Shown here: positions 1-5,090 of the stretch, piece by piece
How positions within the stretch are numbered: the first letter of the stretch is position 1
Layout of the letters: each line of letters starts with the position of its first letter
Source: Acetobacter oryzifermentans
GTDB taxonomy: Bacteria > Pseudomonadota > Alphaproteobacteria > Acetobacterales > Acetobacteraceae
Length of the DNA stretch: 25,290 nt
Assembly: GCF_001628715.1 (NCBI RefSeq)
Contig: NZ_CP011123.1
Span: 1 to 25,290 of the forward strand
Direction of reading: 5' to 3'
The notes under the pieces: generated by a model
Told to the model about the DNA's origin: nothing
The model's database searches: none
The model's input: the letters and a program-made list of their open reading frames with translations, nothing else
Program-made: the position numbers and the translations under genes

Positions 1-168
1 TGTCAGAAAACCCAGACGCCGTTGCTGTTGTTCTTCAGGAGCCGTAATCGGGCTGACCCGCACCATCGGTCGACCGGCTTTGGCAATGATGAAGCTCTCC
101 CCTTTCATGGCGGCATCGATCAGCCGGGACAAATGGGTCTTGGCTTCATGAATGTTGACTGTGCGCAT
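1..168 (-). CDS. Phd/YefM-family antitoxin, N-terminal part, cut by the window edge
   Basis: The 56 visible codons begin MRTVNIHEAKTHLSRLID, the standard start of Phd/YefM antitoxins, whose N-terminal fold dimerises and binds the operator of its own operon. An AGGAGG ribosome site lies about ten bases before the ATG. The frame is open to base 1, ending RRLGFLT, which in this family is followed by a short linker and a VPEDFD-type tail. That tail is found on the same strand at the other end of the window (25212-25290), followed by a PIN toxin. I infer that the two pieces are one gene split by linearising a circle. The join carries one extra G, so either the gene is frameshifted or there is a base-count error in the GGG run. 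Confidence 0.85.
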   Translation of the reverse strand, partial: MRTVNIHEAKTHLSRLIDAAMKGESFIIAKAGRPMVRVSPITAPEEQQQRRLGFLT

Positions 169-197
169 AAGAAGAAGCCTCCTCATCTTCTACAAAT

Positions 198-238
198 AGA
201 CTTAGTCATATAAGTCTAGTTTATCAACGACTAAGTCT
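198..238. promoter_or_regulatory. Probable operator of the edge phd-vapC operon
   Basis: AGACTTAGTC (198-207) and GACTAAGTCT (229-238) form a perfect 10-bp inverted repeat, and TAAGTCT at 211-217 is a further inverted half-site. They lie just upstream of the antitoxin start at 168, in an AT-rich stretch. Phd-family antitoxins autoregulate through such palindromes; that this one is bound is inference. Confidence 0.6.
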
Positions 239-329
239 TCTCTCTTCAGAAAATCTGATGGCACATTTGATGACAGTATTTCGACAGGCGATACCGTGAT
301 ACGTCACGTAAACGCAGAAACAATGGAGA

Positions 330-613
330 GTGATGAATATCGACAATTCTGGCTACAGCCTGGCTTCGATACTGAACGGGAGCGACATAGCCCGCCAAAG
401 GCATCTGACGGAAAGATATGTAAATCGCCCCTCATTCTATTTTCTGGAGTTCTTATCGTGGAAAAAGAAGAAAAATCCCTGTCTGGTAAACCATCAAATC
501 CACATAGACACACAATGGATGAACTTCTTGCCGTCTCGGATTATTCCCAACCTCAACCTTTAGACGAACGAGAGTGGATTGACGCTCCTGCTATAGGACG
601 GGAACTGGTTTAA
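330..613 (+). pseudogene. Decayed MazE/AbrB-type antitoxin, frameshifted
   Basis: The 3' end (about 512-613) encodes MDELLAVSDYSQPQPLDERE followed by WIDAPAIGRELV, which matches the C-terminal tail of MazE-like antitoxins (LDELL ... APAVGREL), the part that wraps the MazF toxin. Upstream, in a different frame starting near 330, NSGYSLASIL and IARQRHLTE resemble the swapped-hairpin DNA-binding half of the same family. The two halves are out of frame, so the gene is probably broken between about 400 and 460. No MazF-like toxin follows; only a terminator-like hairpin does. It could instead be a divergent short gene using only the downstream frame. Family assignment is by eye and moderate. Confidence 0.4.
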
Positions 614-652
614 ATATTTCTTCTTGAGCAAATGATTTACCAACGAACAAAC

Positions 653-673
653 CCCGCCAGAAAGGCGGGATTT
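653..673 (+). terminator. Terminator-like hairpin after the mazE remnant
   Basis: CCCGCC (653-658) and GGCGGG (664-669) form a GC stem with loop AGAAA, followed by ATTT. The T run is short, so it is a weak intrinsic terminator. Confidence 0.45.
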
Positions 674-795
674 GTCTCGACCCTTTAGCACTCTCTCAGA
701 AAGGTAAAGGACATCCTGTTTAGGATCTCTTTCATCACAGTGCAAAGCTAAAAAAGGCCAGACGCTTCAGGTTTGCGATGTGATCGGGACCAAGG

Positions 796-823
796 AAAAG
801 CCAGTGTTTCCGTCTGGCTTTTT
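796..823. terminator. Intrinsic terminator, possibly bidirectional
   Basis: AAAAGCCAG (796-804) pairs with CTGGCTTTT (814-822) around a 9-base loop, with five Ts on the plus strand and four on the minus strand. It lies downstream of doc on the minus strand and would end that transcript. Confidence 0.65.
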
Positions 824-891
824 ATGGTGAACCGATACCCGTTGTAGCCATTCATCCAACGTCGATTCCTGCGGACAACCTCGTTGTTATT

Positions 892-946
892 GCGTTCCTG
901 GCCGCAGTTATACCCTGTCGGATACGACATTGGCGGCCAGGAACGC
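892..946 (-). repeat. 14-bp inverted repeat around the doc stop codon
   Basis: GCGTTCCTGGCCGC (892-905) and GCGGCCAGGAACGC (933-946) are perfect inverted copies with the doc stop (908-910) in the loop. In the mRNA this would place the end of the gene in a strong hairpin, which may protect the 3' end or slow read-through. It has no T run. Confidence 0.6.
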
Positions 947-1303
947 CGCATAGCCCTGTTCATCCATCTGACCTGCTGCCAGCGCAAGGACGGCATTCGC
1001 CGCATCTTCCTGAACTGCTGTGAAACGATAGCCGTTCAGTTCCAGAAACAGCACACCGAGCACAAAGCCCGTACGCTTGTTCCCATCGATGAAGGGATGG
1101 TTTGTCACGATACCAGCCGTATAGACGGTCGCCAGAAACACTGGATCCAGCGGATCCGCATAGGCCGCATGCTGCTGTGGCCGGGCAAGCGCGGATTTCA
1201 GAAGGCCTGCGTCACGCACGCCGGAAGCGCCGCCATGCAGCCCCAACAGCCGGTCATGCAGGATCAGGACTTCCCGCTCGTCTATCCAGACGAAGGCTGT
1301 CAT
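908..1303 (-). CDS. doc: Doc-type toxin of the Fic fold
   Basis: The 131-residue protein carries HPFIDGNKRTG at residues 69-79. This is the Fic/Doc active-site loop in the Doc form, with lysine where AMP-transferring Fic enzymes have glycine (GNGR). Phage P1 Doc uses this altered site to phosphorylate and inactivate elongation factor Tu. Length and fold order fit Doc. The start overlaps the end of the upstream antitoxin gene by four bases (ATGA), so the pair is translationally coupled. The classic partner is Phd, but here it is an AbrB/SpoVT-type protein, a known alternative. Downstream lie a stop-codon hairpin and a terminator. Confidence 0.9.
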   Translation of the reverse strand: MTAFVWIDEREVLILHDRLLGLHGGASGVRDAGLLKSALARPQQHAAYADPLDPVFLATVYTAGIVTNHPFIDGNKRTGFVLGVLFLELNGYRFTAVQEDAANAVLALAAGQMDEQGYAAFLAANVVSDRV

Positions 1304-1527
1304 TGCGCCAGAACATGCAGTGTATCACGATAGCGCTGCATGATATCTTCTGCCTTCGCCATTTTGGTTTCAAAGTCGGGATCATAAGGTACGAGCCGAT
1401 AGCCGCCGTCTGGTGCTTCAGTCAGATACAGGGGCGCACCGTCCTGGGTATTCAGACGTGAAATCACTTCCTTGGGCAGCACCACCCCGAGTGAGTTTCC
1501 GAATTTTCGTACTTTCAATTCGACCAT
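1300..1527 (-). CDS. AbrB/MazE-type antitoxin partner of Doc
   Basis: The protein starts MVELKVRKFGNSLGVVLPKE, the SpoVT-AbrB swapped-hairpin signature (KFGNS-GVVLPK), and ends in a charged helix likely to bind Doc. I chose the ATG at 1527, which gives 75 residues and the usual family start and has a G-rich ribosome site (GGGGG) just before it. An in-frame GTG at 1539 would add four residues. The AbrB fold should bind the palindrome directly upstream (1542-1561) and repress the operon, more strongly with Doc bound, as in other TA operons. The four-base overlap with doc supports one co-regulated unit. Confidence 0.88.
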   Translation of the reverse strand: MVELKVRKFGNSLGVVLPKEVISRLNTQDGAPLYLTEAPDGGYRLVPYDPDFETKMAKAEDIMQRYRDTLHVLAQ

Positions 1528-1541
1528 GACAGCCCCCACAT

Positions 1542-1561
1542 GTTATTACTATTGTAGTAAC
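1542..1561. promoter_or_regulatory. Operator of the abrB-doc operon
   Basis: GTTATTAC TATT GTAGTAAC is an inverted repeat with one mismatch per arm, ending about 15 bases from the antitoxin start. AbrB/MazE antitoxins bind such AT-rich palindromes; binding here is inferred. Confidence 0.55.
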
Positions 1562-1605
1562 TTTTTTCGACTTCGGCAACAACCATGAGATTTTCTGACG
1601 TGCTC

Positions 1606-1696
1606 ATCCCGCCACGCCTGCGGCAACGCTTCCACGCTGCGCCGGAGCACCGTCATTTCGGCACACAGATCCTCAAACGCGCGCGCTGCCGCTCAT
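1606..1696 (-). pseudogene. 5' fragment of a DUF6118-like gene (copy 1)
   Basis: This stretch matches the start of the gene at 15028-15189 almost base for base, but an 11-base deletion after ATGAGC shifts the frame, and TGA follows after seven codons. The homology stops near 1606, where unrelated AbrB-Doc upstream DNA begins. In the other copy the gene follows yoeB in the same order, so this is the far end of a duplicated yefM-yoeB block. Confidence 0.7.
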
Positions 1697-1708
1697 GAGA
1701 CCTCTCCT

Positions 1709-1978
1709 TCAGTAATGAAACCGACACTGTGCGACCTCAATCCGCTGATCCTCCTCCACACGCCCCTGAACCCGGTAGACCAGACGATGTTCTCCCGTAA
1801 TCCGACGAGACCACCACCCGGAAAGCTGACCTTTCAGCGGTTCCGGCTTGCCCAGCCCCTGAAACGGATGCCGCCTTACATCCTCAATCAGGGCATTGAT
1901 CTTCTCAAGAACCGCATGGTCTGAGCGGAACCACGAAAGATAATCCTCCCAGCCATCTTCATGAAAAACGACTGTCAC
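1709..1978 (-). CDS. yoeB: YoeB/Txe-family mRNA interferase toxin (copy 1)
   Basis: The 89-residue protein is a RelE-superfamily toxin of the YoeB/Txe branch, which cuts mRNA in the ribosomal A site. Catalytic residues of E. coli YoeB are present: E46 in GKPEPLKG, R65 in RRITGEHRLVY, and the terminal His-Tyr (88-89) in CRFHY. The start overlaps the yefM stop by four bases. It differs from copy 2 (15202-15471) at 11 of 89 positions, mostly in the first helices and in one loop near residues 74-79. All active-site residues are kept in both, so both are probably active toxins. Confidence 0.93.
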   Translation of the reverse strand: MTVVFHEDGWEDYLSWFRSDHAVLEKINALIEDVRRHPFQGLGKPEPLKGQLSGWWSRRITGEHRLVYRVQGRVEEDQRIEVAQCRFHY

Positions 1979-2250
1979 TCTGACGATTCACCCTGCGGCT
2001 CCAGAAGATCATGCTCGGTCGCGGTCCCGTGCTCAATGTCTCGGATACTCCGCAACAGCCTCTCCGCGTTGCGCGGGCTGCTCAGGAGATGCACGGTCTC
2101 CTGCCAGCCGGAGAATTCTTCTTCCGACATCAGCACGACACTGCCTTTCCCGGTCTTGCGGGTCACGACAATCGGCGCGCGGCTGTTCACGGCTTCGTCC
2201 AGATAATGCGCCAGGTTCTGGCGCAAGTCGGTATAGGAAACACAGGTCAT
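1975..2250 (-). CDS. yefM: YefM-family antitoxin (copy 1)
   Basis: The 91-residue antitoxin starts MTCVSYTDLRQNLAHYLDEA, typical of YefM: an N-terminal dimeric DNA-binding fold and a flexible C-terminal tail that wraps YoeB. GGAGG lies eight bases before the ATG. Residues 1-75 are identical to copy 2, whereas 8 of the last 16 differ. That tail is the toxin-binding part. The operator just upstream is also identical in both copies, so the two antitoxins should repress each other's promoters even if their toxin binding has diverged. Confidence 0.93.
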   Translation of the reverse strand: MTCVSYTDLRQNLAHYLDEAVNSRAPIVVTRKTGKGSVVLMSEEEFSGWQETVHLLSSPRNAERLLRSIRDIEHGTATEHDLLEPQGESSE

Positions 2251-2274
2251 GATCGGTCCTCCACCTTCATTGTA

Positions 2275-2294
2275 ACGTACAGTTTTCTGTACGT
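2275..2294. promoter_or_regulatory. YefM operator (copy 1)
   Basis: ACGTACAG TTTT CTGTACGT is a perfect 8-bp palindrome 25 bases upstream of yefM. It contains the TGTAC core known from YefM operators in E. coli. The same 20 bases recur at 15768-15787. Confidence 0.75.
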
Positions 2295-2302
2295 CTCCTG
2301 TT

Positions 2303-2395
2303 TTACATCCCCATATCCATATCTCGATCTCGCGACCTTAAGTGCGACAGGACGCGTTCCCTCTGAGGGGAATACAACCCGTGATCGAGCGTTGA
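2303..2395 (-). pseudogene. 3' tail of a relaxase gene (duplicated fragment)
   Basis: Read on the minus strand this encodes STLDHGLYSPQ ... RSRDRDMDMGM and a stop, aligning with the last 30 codons of the full relaxase at 15796-18888. The reading frame is preserved, but everything upstream of about 2395 is unrelated. It marks the other boundary of the duplicated block, which runs from the relaxase tail through yefM and yoeB into DUF6118. Confidence 0.75.
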
Positions 2396-2692
2396 TGGAC
2401 TTGTAACGGTTTTATGAGAGGTGGGTAGAACTGTAGCGATTACTCCCGGAAAAGAGTGGCAAAAAGCCTATTATAGAGCGGGCCAAAAAGGCCGGTTTAA
2501 AACGTGTTTCCGTCATGCTCCCAGAGAACAAAGTAGAAGAAATTAGTCCAAGGAAACTCGAACGGTTCCTTTTACTTTCTCACCCAACTCTTTAGCGTCA
2601 TTTTGACGTGCGACCGCTCACAAAATTGCGTCACGTTCCGTCTTTAAGGATTTGTTCATTCCTTTCTCCTGTCATTACTGACAGAAAAGCAA

Positions 2693-2719
2693 GGTGTCGG
2701 TAATGCCGACACCCTTTTT
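2693..2719 (+). terminator. Strong intrinsic terminator
   Basis: GGTGTCGG (2693-2700) pairs perfectly with CCGACACC (2706-2713) around TAATG, followed by CTTTTT. It would end plus-strand transcription from the short open frame to its left. Confidence 0.75.
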
Positions 2720-2743
2720 CCAAAGGGAGCCCTTACTAATGCC

Positions 2744-2865
2744 AAAGGGAGCTAGAATCATGGCCCCCTTTCTCCGTTCGCCCTTAAAAAAACAGCCAGA
2801 ACCAACAAAGGGAGCGGTTATTAACCGCACCCTTTCTAAAGGGGGTCATGATTCTGGCACCCTTT
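2744..2865. repeat. Three AAAGGG...CCCTTT hairpins
   Basis: Units at 2744-2771, 2807-2835 and 2838-2865 each start AAAGGG and end CCCTTT with inverted-repeat interiors. The first and third share the core AGAATCATG in opposite orientation. A fourth unit, a perfect 11-bp stem, lies at 3404-3431. None has a T run, so they do not look like ordinary terminators. Their role is unknown. Confidence 0.75.
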
Positions 2866-2886
2866 CTTGCCTGCCCGCCGGAGCGT

Positions 2887-2919
2887 CCGCACTGAGGGTG
2901 CAATGGTGTATGAAGGGCC
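2887..2919 (+). repeat. Left arm of a perfect 33-bp inverted repeat
   Basis: Identical in reverse complement to 3340-3372. Together with the AAAGGG hairpins just outside each arm (2838-2865 and 3404-3431), the pair flanks the VbhA-like gene symmetrically, like the ends of a small mobile cassette. Confidence 0.9.
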
Positions 2920-3009
2920 TTAAAAAACCTACGGCATACCCGGCGGCAAGCGTGCGGCGAACCCATCGGCAAAGCTAGGGCAAAGTAGGGTCAATGCGAG
3001 GACAGATCG

Positions 3010-3249
3010 ATGGTCATTGCTAGGTCTAGATCAGGTCTATGTGAGGACTTTTCGGCGCATACCGGAAGAAAATTGATGGAAGAGTGCGAACGCCGCCGAC
3101 GGGCCGTTGAAGAAGCTAGAGCGTCCAATTTTCGGCAAGGGTATGTTCACGATGCCTTACTTGAGGACGCGAACGCCCGCTTCATTGGGGGTCTGATCTC
3201 GCTTGAAGAGTTACGCGCTGAGATGCGTAAGGCCATCTCCTCAGTTTGA
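3010..3249 (+). CDS. VbhA-like orphan antitoxin candidate
   Basis: The 79-residue frame ends with a helical region, VEEARASNFRQGY followed by NARFIGGLISLEELRAEM. This resembles the VbhA antitoxin family: an inhibitory helix with S/T-x3-E-G/N, then a 'RFIxGxISLEEL' helix pair. VbhA blocks Fic enzymes by pushing its glutamate at the ATP site. Here the motif reads SNFRQG, with glutamine in place of glutamate. No Fic gene is adjacent; the nearest Fic-fold protein is Doc at 908-1303. The start at 3010 has GAGGA seven bases upstream; an ATG at 3076 with GGAAGAA before it would give a 57-residue protein closer to usual VbhA length. The gene sits between 33-bp inverted repeats. Family call is by eye. 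Confidence 0.6.
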   Translation: MVIARSRSGLCEDFSAHTGRKLMEECERRRRAVEEARASNFRQGYVHDALLEDANARFIGGLISLEELRAEMRKAISSV

Positions 3250-3339
3250 CCACAAGCCGCGCCAGAAGTGTTCCATTTCTGTGGAGGTTCCGTTCCATTT
3301 CCGCTTCACTTCTGTGGGGCTTTCGTTCCACCTGATTTT

Positions 3340-3372
3340 GGCCCTTCATACACCATTGCACCCTCAGTGCGG
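3340..3372 (-). repeat. Right arm of the 33-bp inverted repeat
   Basis: Exact reverse complement of 2887-2919. Outside it, the sequence remains related to the left side out to the hairpin at 3404-3431. Confidence 0.9.
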
Positions 3373-3403
3373 TGGCTATGCCGCCATAATTAGGCAAGCG
3401 GAG

Positions 3404-3431
3404 AAAGGGAGTCAGAATCGTGACTCCCTTT
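3404..3431. repeat. Perfect AAAGGG...CCCTTT hairpin
   Basis: An 11-bp perfect stem with loop GAATCG. It is related at 24 of 28 positions to the reverse complement of the unit at 2838-2865, so the two are likely the ends of one element. Confidence 0.8.
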
Positions 3432-3597
3432 GGAAAGACGCCACATCATACGGATCCTCTTTTCCTCACCCGAAGTCCCTCTCTTGATAAGGGCTGGATC
3501 GCTTCAGGAAGGCACGACACTCTGATTGACCTGACAGCGCATGAAGCTTCATGCTTGCATAGATCAAGAAAGAAAACGTCAGAAGGAAAGAACAGCC

Positions 3598-3972
3598 ATG
3601 ACGGATGACCTTCCAGACAGACAGGAAGAACCGGACAATCCTGATGCTGATGACCGCATGTTTCATGCCTGCTTCTCCCTGCTGGGAGAGTTCGTGGAGC
3701 AGGAACTCGGTTCGACCTCGCAGGGTTACGATAAGGAGCAGGGCCGTCTGTATCGCGGCTACCGTCTGCACAGCGCCAATGATCGGGACAAGGCCGCGAT
3801 TGATCTGTGGCTCTGGTATCGAGACGATCTGCCGCGAGAGACAGCTGTGTGTGACCACGCTATCGCCACCATAACGGCAGACAACCTGATCGATCATGAA
3901 CAGATTTCGGAGGATCTCAAGGATCAGAAATTGCGCGACTTGATCGACATCCGCCGACAGCTCTGGATCTGA
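3598..3972 (+). CDS. Acidic protein of unknown function
   Basis: I do not recognise this gene. From the ATG at 3598 (purine-rich GGAAAGA upstream) it encodes 124 residues. The N-terminus is very acidic (DLPDRQEEPDNPDADD), and a more ordered part follows with RGYRLHSANDRDKAAIDLWLWYRDDLPRE. There is no signal peptide or membrane segment. It is followed after 13 bases by a secreted-protein gene with a strong ribosome site, so the two probably form one operon. A longer in-frame start at 3541 exists but lacks a comparable ribosome site. Confidence 0.7.
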   Translation: MTDDLPDRQEEPDNPDADDRMFHACFSLLGEFVEQELGSTSQGYDKEQGRLYRGYRLHSANDRDKAAIDLWLWYRDDLPRETAVCDHAIATITADNLIDHEQISEDLKDQKLRDLIDIRRQLWI

Positions 3973-3985
3973 AAGGAGAGATATC

Positions 3986-4318
3986 TTGAAAAAGCGTATA
4001 CTGACTTTCGCCGCTCTGTCAGTCCTTCTTTTTCCAGCTTCAGGCTTTGCCCAGAGCACAGGGGACTGGCTGCCTCAGTCAGGCGTCAAATCTCCCTATG
4101 CTCCCCTGTCGATACCAACAACGCTCAAGCCCGTGCAGAACTCTCTGGCCAGTCTGTTGACCAAAGGCTACCGGATTACGACCACAGCGGATTATGGCGG
4201 CTCAGGAGCCCTCTTCACGCTGATCCGGCAGAACCAGACCTTACTCTGCGTTTTGACGGCCCCAACTCCGGGAACAGATCAGAATGTTCCAACATCACGC
4301 TGCTGGTCGCTGAATTAA
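3986..4318 (+). CDS. Small secreted protein of unknown function
   Basis: A 110-residue protein with a clear signal peptide: KKR, a hydrophobic stretch ILTFAALSVLLFPASG, and a probable cut after FAQ near residue 23. The mature part of about 87 residues has two cysteines (in TLLCVL and SRCW) that could form one disulfide in the periplasm. Translation starts at TTG, supported by AAAGGAGAG upstream. No family is recognised. Its close spacing to the cytoplasmic acidic protein at 3598-3972 suggests co-transcription. Confidence 0.75.
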   Translation: MKKRILTFAALSVLLFPASGFAQSTGDWLPQSGVKSPYAPLSIPTTLKPVQNSLASLLTKGYRITTTADYGGSGALFTLIRQNQTLLCVLTAPTPGTDQNVPTSRCWSLN

Positions 4319-4373
4319 AATCCACAAAAGTCTACAAACCCGGACGGATTGGAAAAATCCCAGAAACCGTGCC

Positions 4374-4778
4374 TTACGCAACGTTTCTGGGCCGGCCGCC
4401 TTTCGCACCATTCCGGCGTGCCGCCACCTTTGCCTGGCTGGTGGATGATCCGCCCACACGTCCCATCTGTGCCGCCATCCAACTCCTGGAACCGTAGATA
4501 CCTTGTATCAGACCTTCGACCAGAACATCGGCATCAAAACGGGGCCAGTGAAGCCCATTACCCAGCGGAGTGATCTCGATCTCGGCCAGATCATTCAGAG
4601 AAGCGCCTTGCAAATCCTGTAGCAGATCCACTGGCACGCTCATTTCAACATCGTTGGAGAGCATGACATGAAGAGCGCGGCGCGCACGGATAAACCGTGC
4701 CGAGACCGCATGAGGAACAGTTGCTCTATGAAGGGCGTCTGCTTCACGAGCGGTCTGATAGTTCACATTATTCGCCAT
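4374..4778 (-). CDS. DUF2442-type protein (copy 1)
   Basis: A 134-residue protein with the DUF2442 pattern: RRALHVMLSNDVEMSVPVDL, then LQGASLNDLAEIEI and GLHWPRFDADVLVEGL. A basic glycine-rich tail follows (ARRNGAKGGRPRNVA) that could touch DNA. DUF2442 genes usually follow a DUF4160 gene, and the pair is regarded as a probable toxin-antitoxin unit, with DUF2442 the likely antitoxin. Here the upstream partner survives only as its last codons (4768-4821), overlapping this start. A second copy at 20252-20659 is over 90 percent identical. Confidence 0.8.
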   Translation of the reverse strand: MANNVNYQTAREADALHRATVPHAVSARFIRARRALHVMLSNDVEMSVPVDLLQDLQGASLNDLAEIEITPLGNGLHWPRFDADVLVEGLIQGIYGSRSWMAAQMGRVGGSSTSQAKVAARRNGAKGGRPRNVA

Positions 4779-4821
4779 GTATCTTCTCCCATGCTTCCGC
4801 CAGCATCTCAGCGTGGTCCTG
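4768..4821 (-). pseudogene. C-terminal stump of a DUF4160-type gene (copy 1)
   Basis: Only QDHAEMLAEAWEKIHGE and the stop remain, overlapping the DUF2442 start. The homology to the other stump (20649-20748) ends at 4821, where unrelated sequence begins. The DUF4160 assignment rests on position next to DUF2442 and on the helical C-terminus, not on the body of the protein, which is missing in both copies. Confidence 0.5.
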
Positions 4822-5090
4822 GCAGCCGAAAATTGTGAGGATGATATCCTGAGGATCAGACAGAAGTGGCGATCTCACTCTTTTGGATATGCATGGCGGA
4901 TTTCTGCCCCAGTCGCTGCCACGAAACACGAGGCGATGAAGACACGACCATGACGGATCTTTCCGACGAACGGGCTGCCAGAAGGGCCGCAAGGCGCGCA
5001 ACAGCACGAAACCAACAGTCCCGGCCGATCAGGTTTTTGCTCTTCTGGACGTCGATTTGACCAAGATTCAGGCGGCCATTGACGCCCATC
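4822..5090. other. Stretch without an intact gene; possible gene remnant on the plus strand
   Basis: A coding-like reading appears on the plus strand: MTDLSDERAARRAARR starts at 4950 in one frame, and VPADQVFALLDVDLTKIQAA lies in another, ending with TGA at 5111-5113. The two look like one small gene split by a frameshift. No family is recognised. Nothing else is seen here. Confidence 0.3.

Larger units (their letters stand above)
2396..3009. other. Intergenic stretch with terminator, hairpins and a possible gene scrap
   Basis: No convincing complete gene. At 2461-2595 (+) there is an open frame without a proper start that reads RVSVMLPENKVEEISP, weakly like a ribbon-helix-helix protein, and ends in TAG; it may be a decayed antitoxin or regulator. 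From 2693 onward the stretch holds a terminator and three hairpins with AAAGGG/CCCTTT ends, described separately, then the left arm of a long inverted repeat. Short direct repeats (GTCAATGCGAGGAC near 2992, GTCTATGTGAGGAC near 3036) flank the start of the next gene. Confidence 0.5.
3250..3597. other. Intergenic stretch with repeats
   Basis: No gene seen. It holds short direct repeats (GTTCCATTTC near 3278 and 3291; TTCTGTGG near 3287 and 3310), the right arm of the 33-bp inverted repeat and the hairpin at 3404-3431. The leader of the next operon follows, with a purine-rich stretch just before 3598. Confidence 0.5.

Noticed and set aside
748..1005. Minus-strand frame downstream of doc
   Set aside because: It overlaps the doc 3' end and the terminator hairpin, is rich in Arg/Trp and lacks a ribosome site.
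2694..2978. Plus-strand frame of 94 codons across the hairpin region
   Set aside because: It runs through the terminator stem, three hairpins and one arm of the inverted repeat; the peptide has no coding character.
3466..4059. Minus-strand frame of 197 codons opposite the acidic-protein operon
   Set aside because: The plus-strand genes have good ribosome sites and a signal peptide; the minus frame is their shadow.
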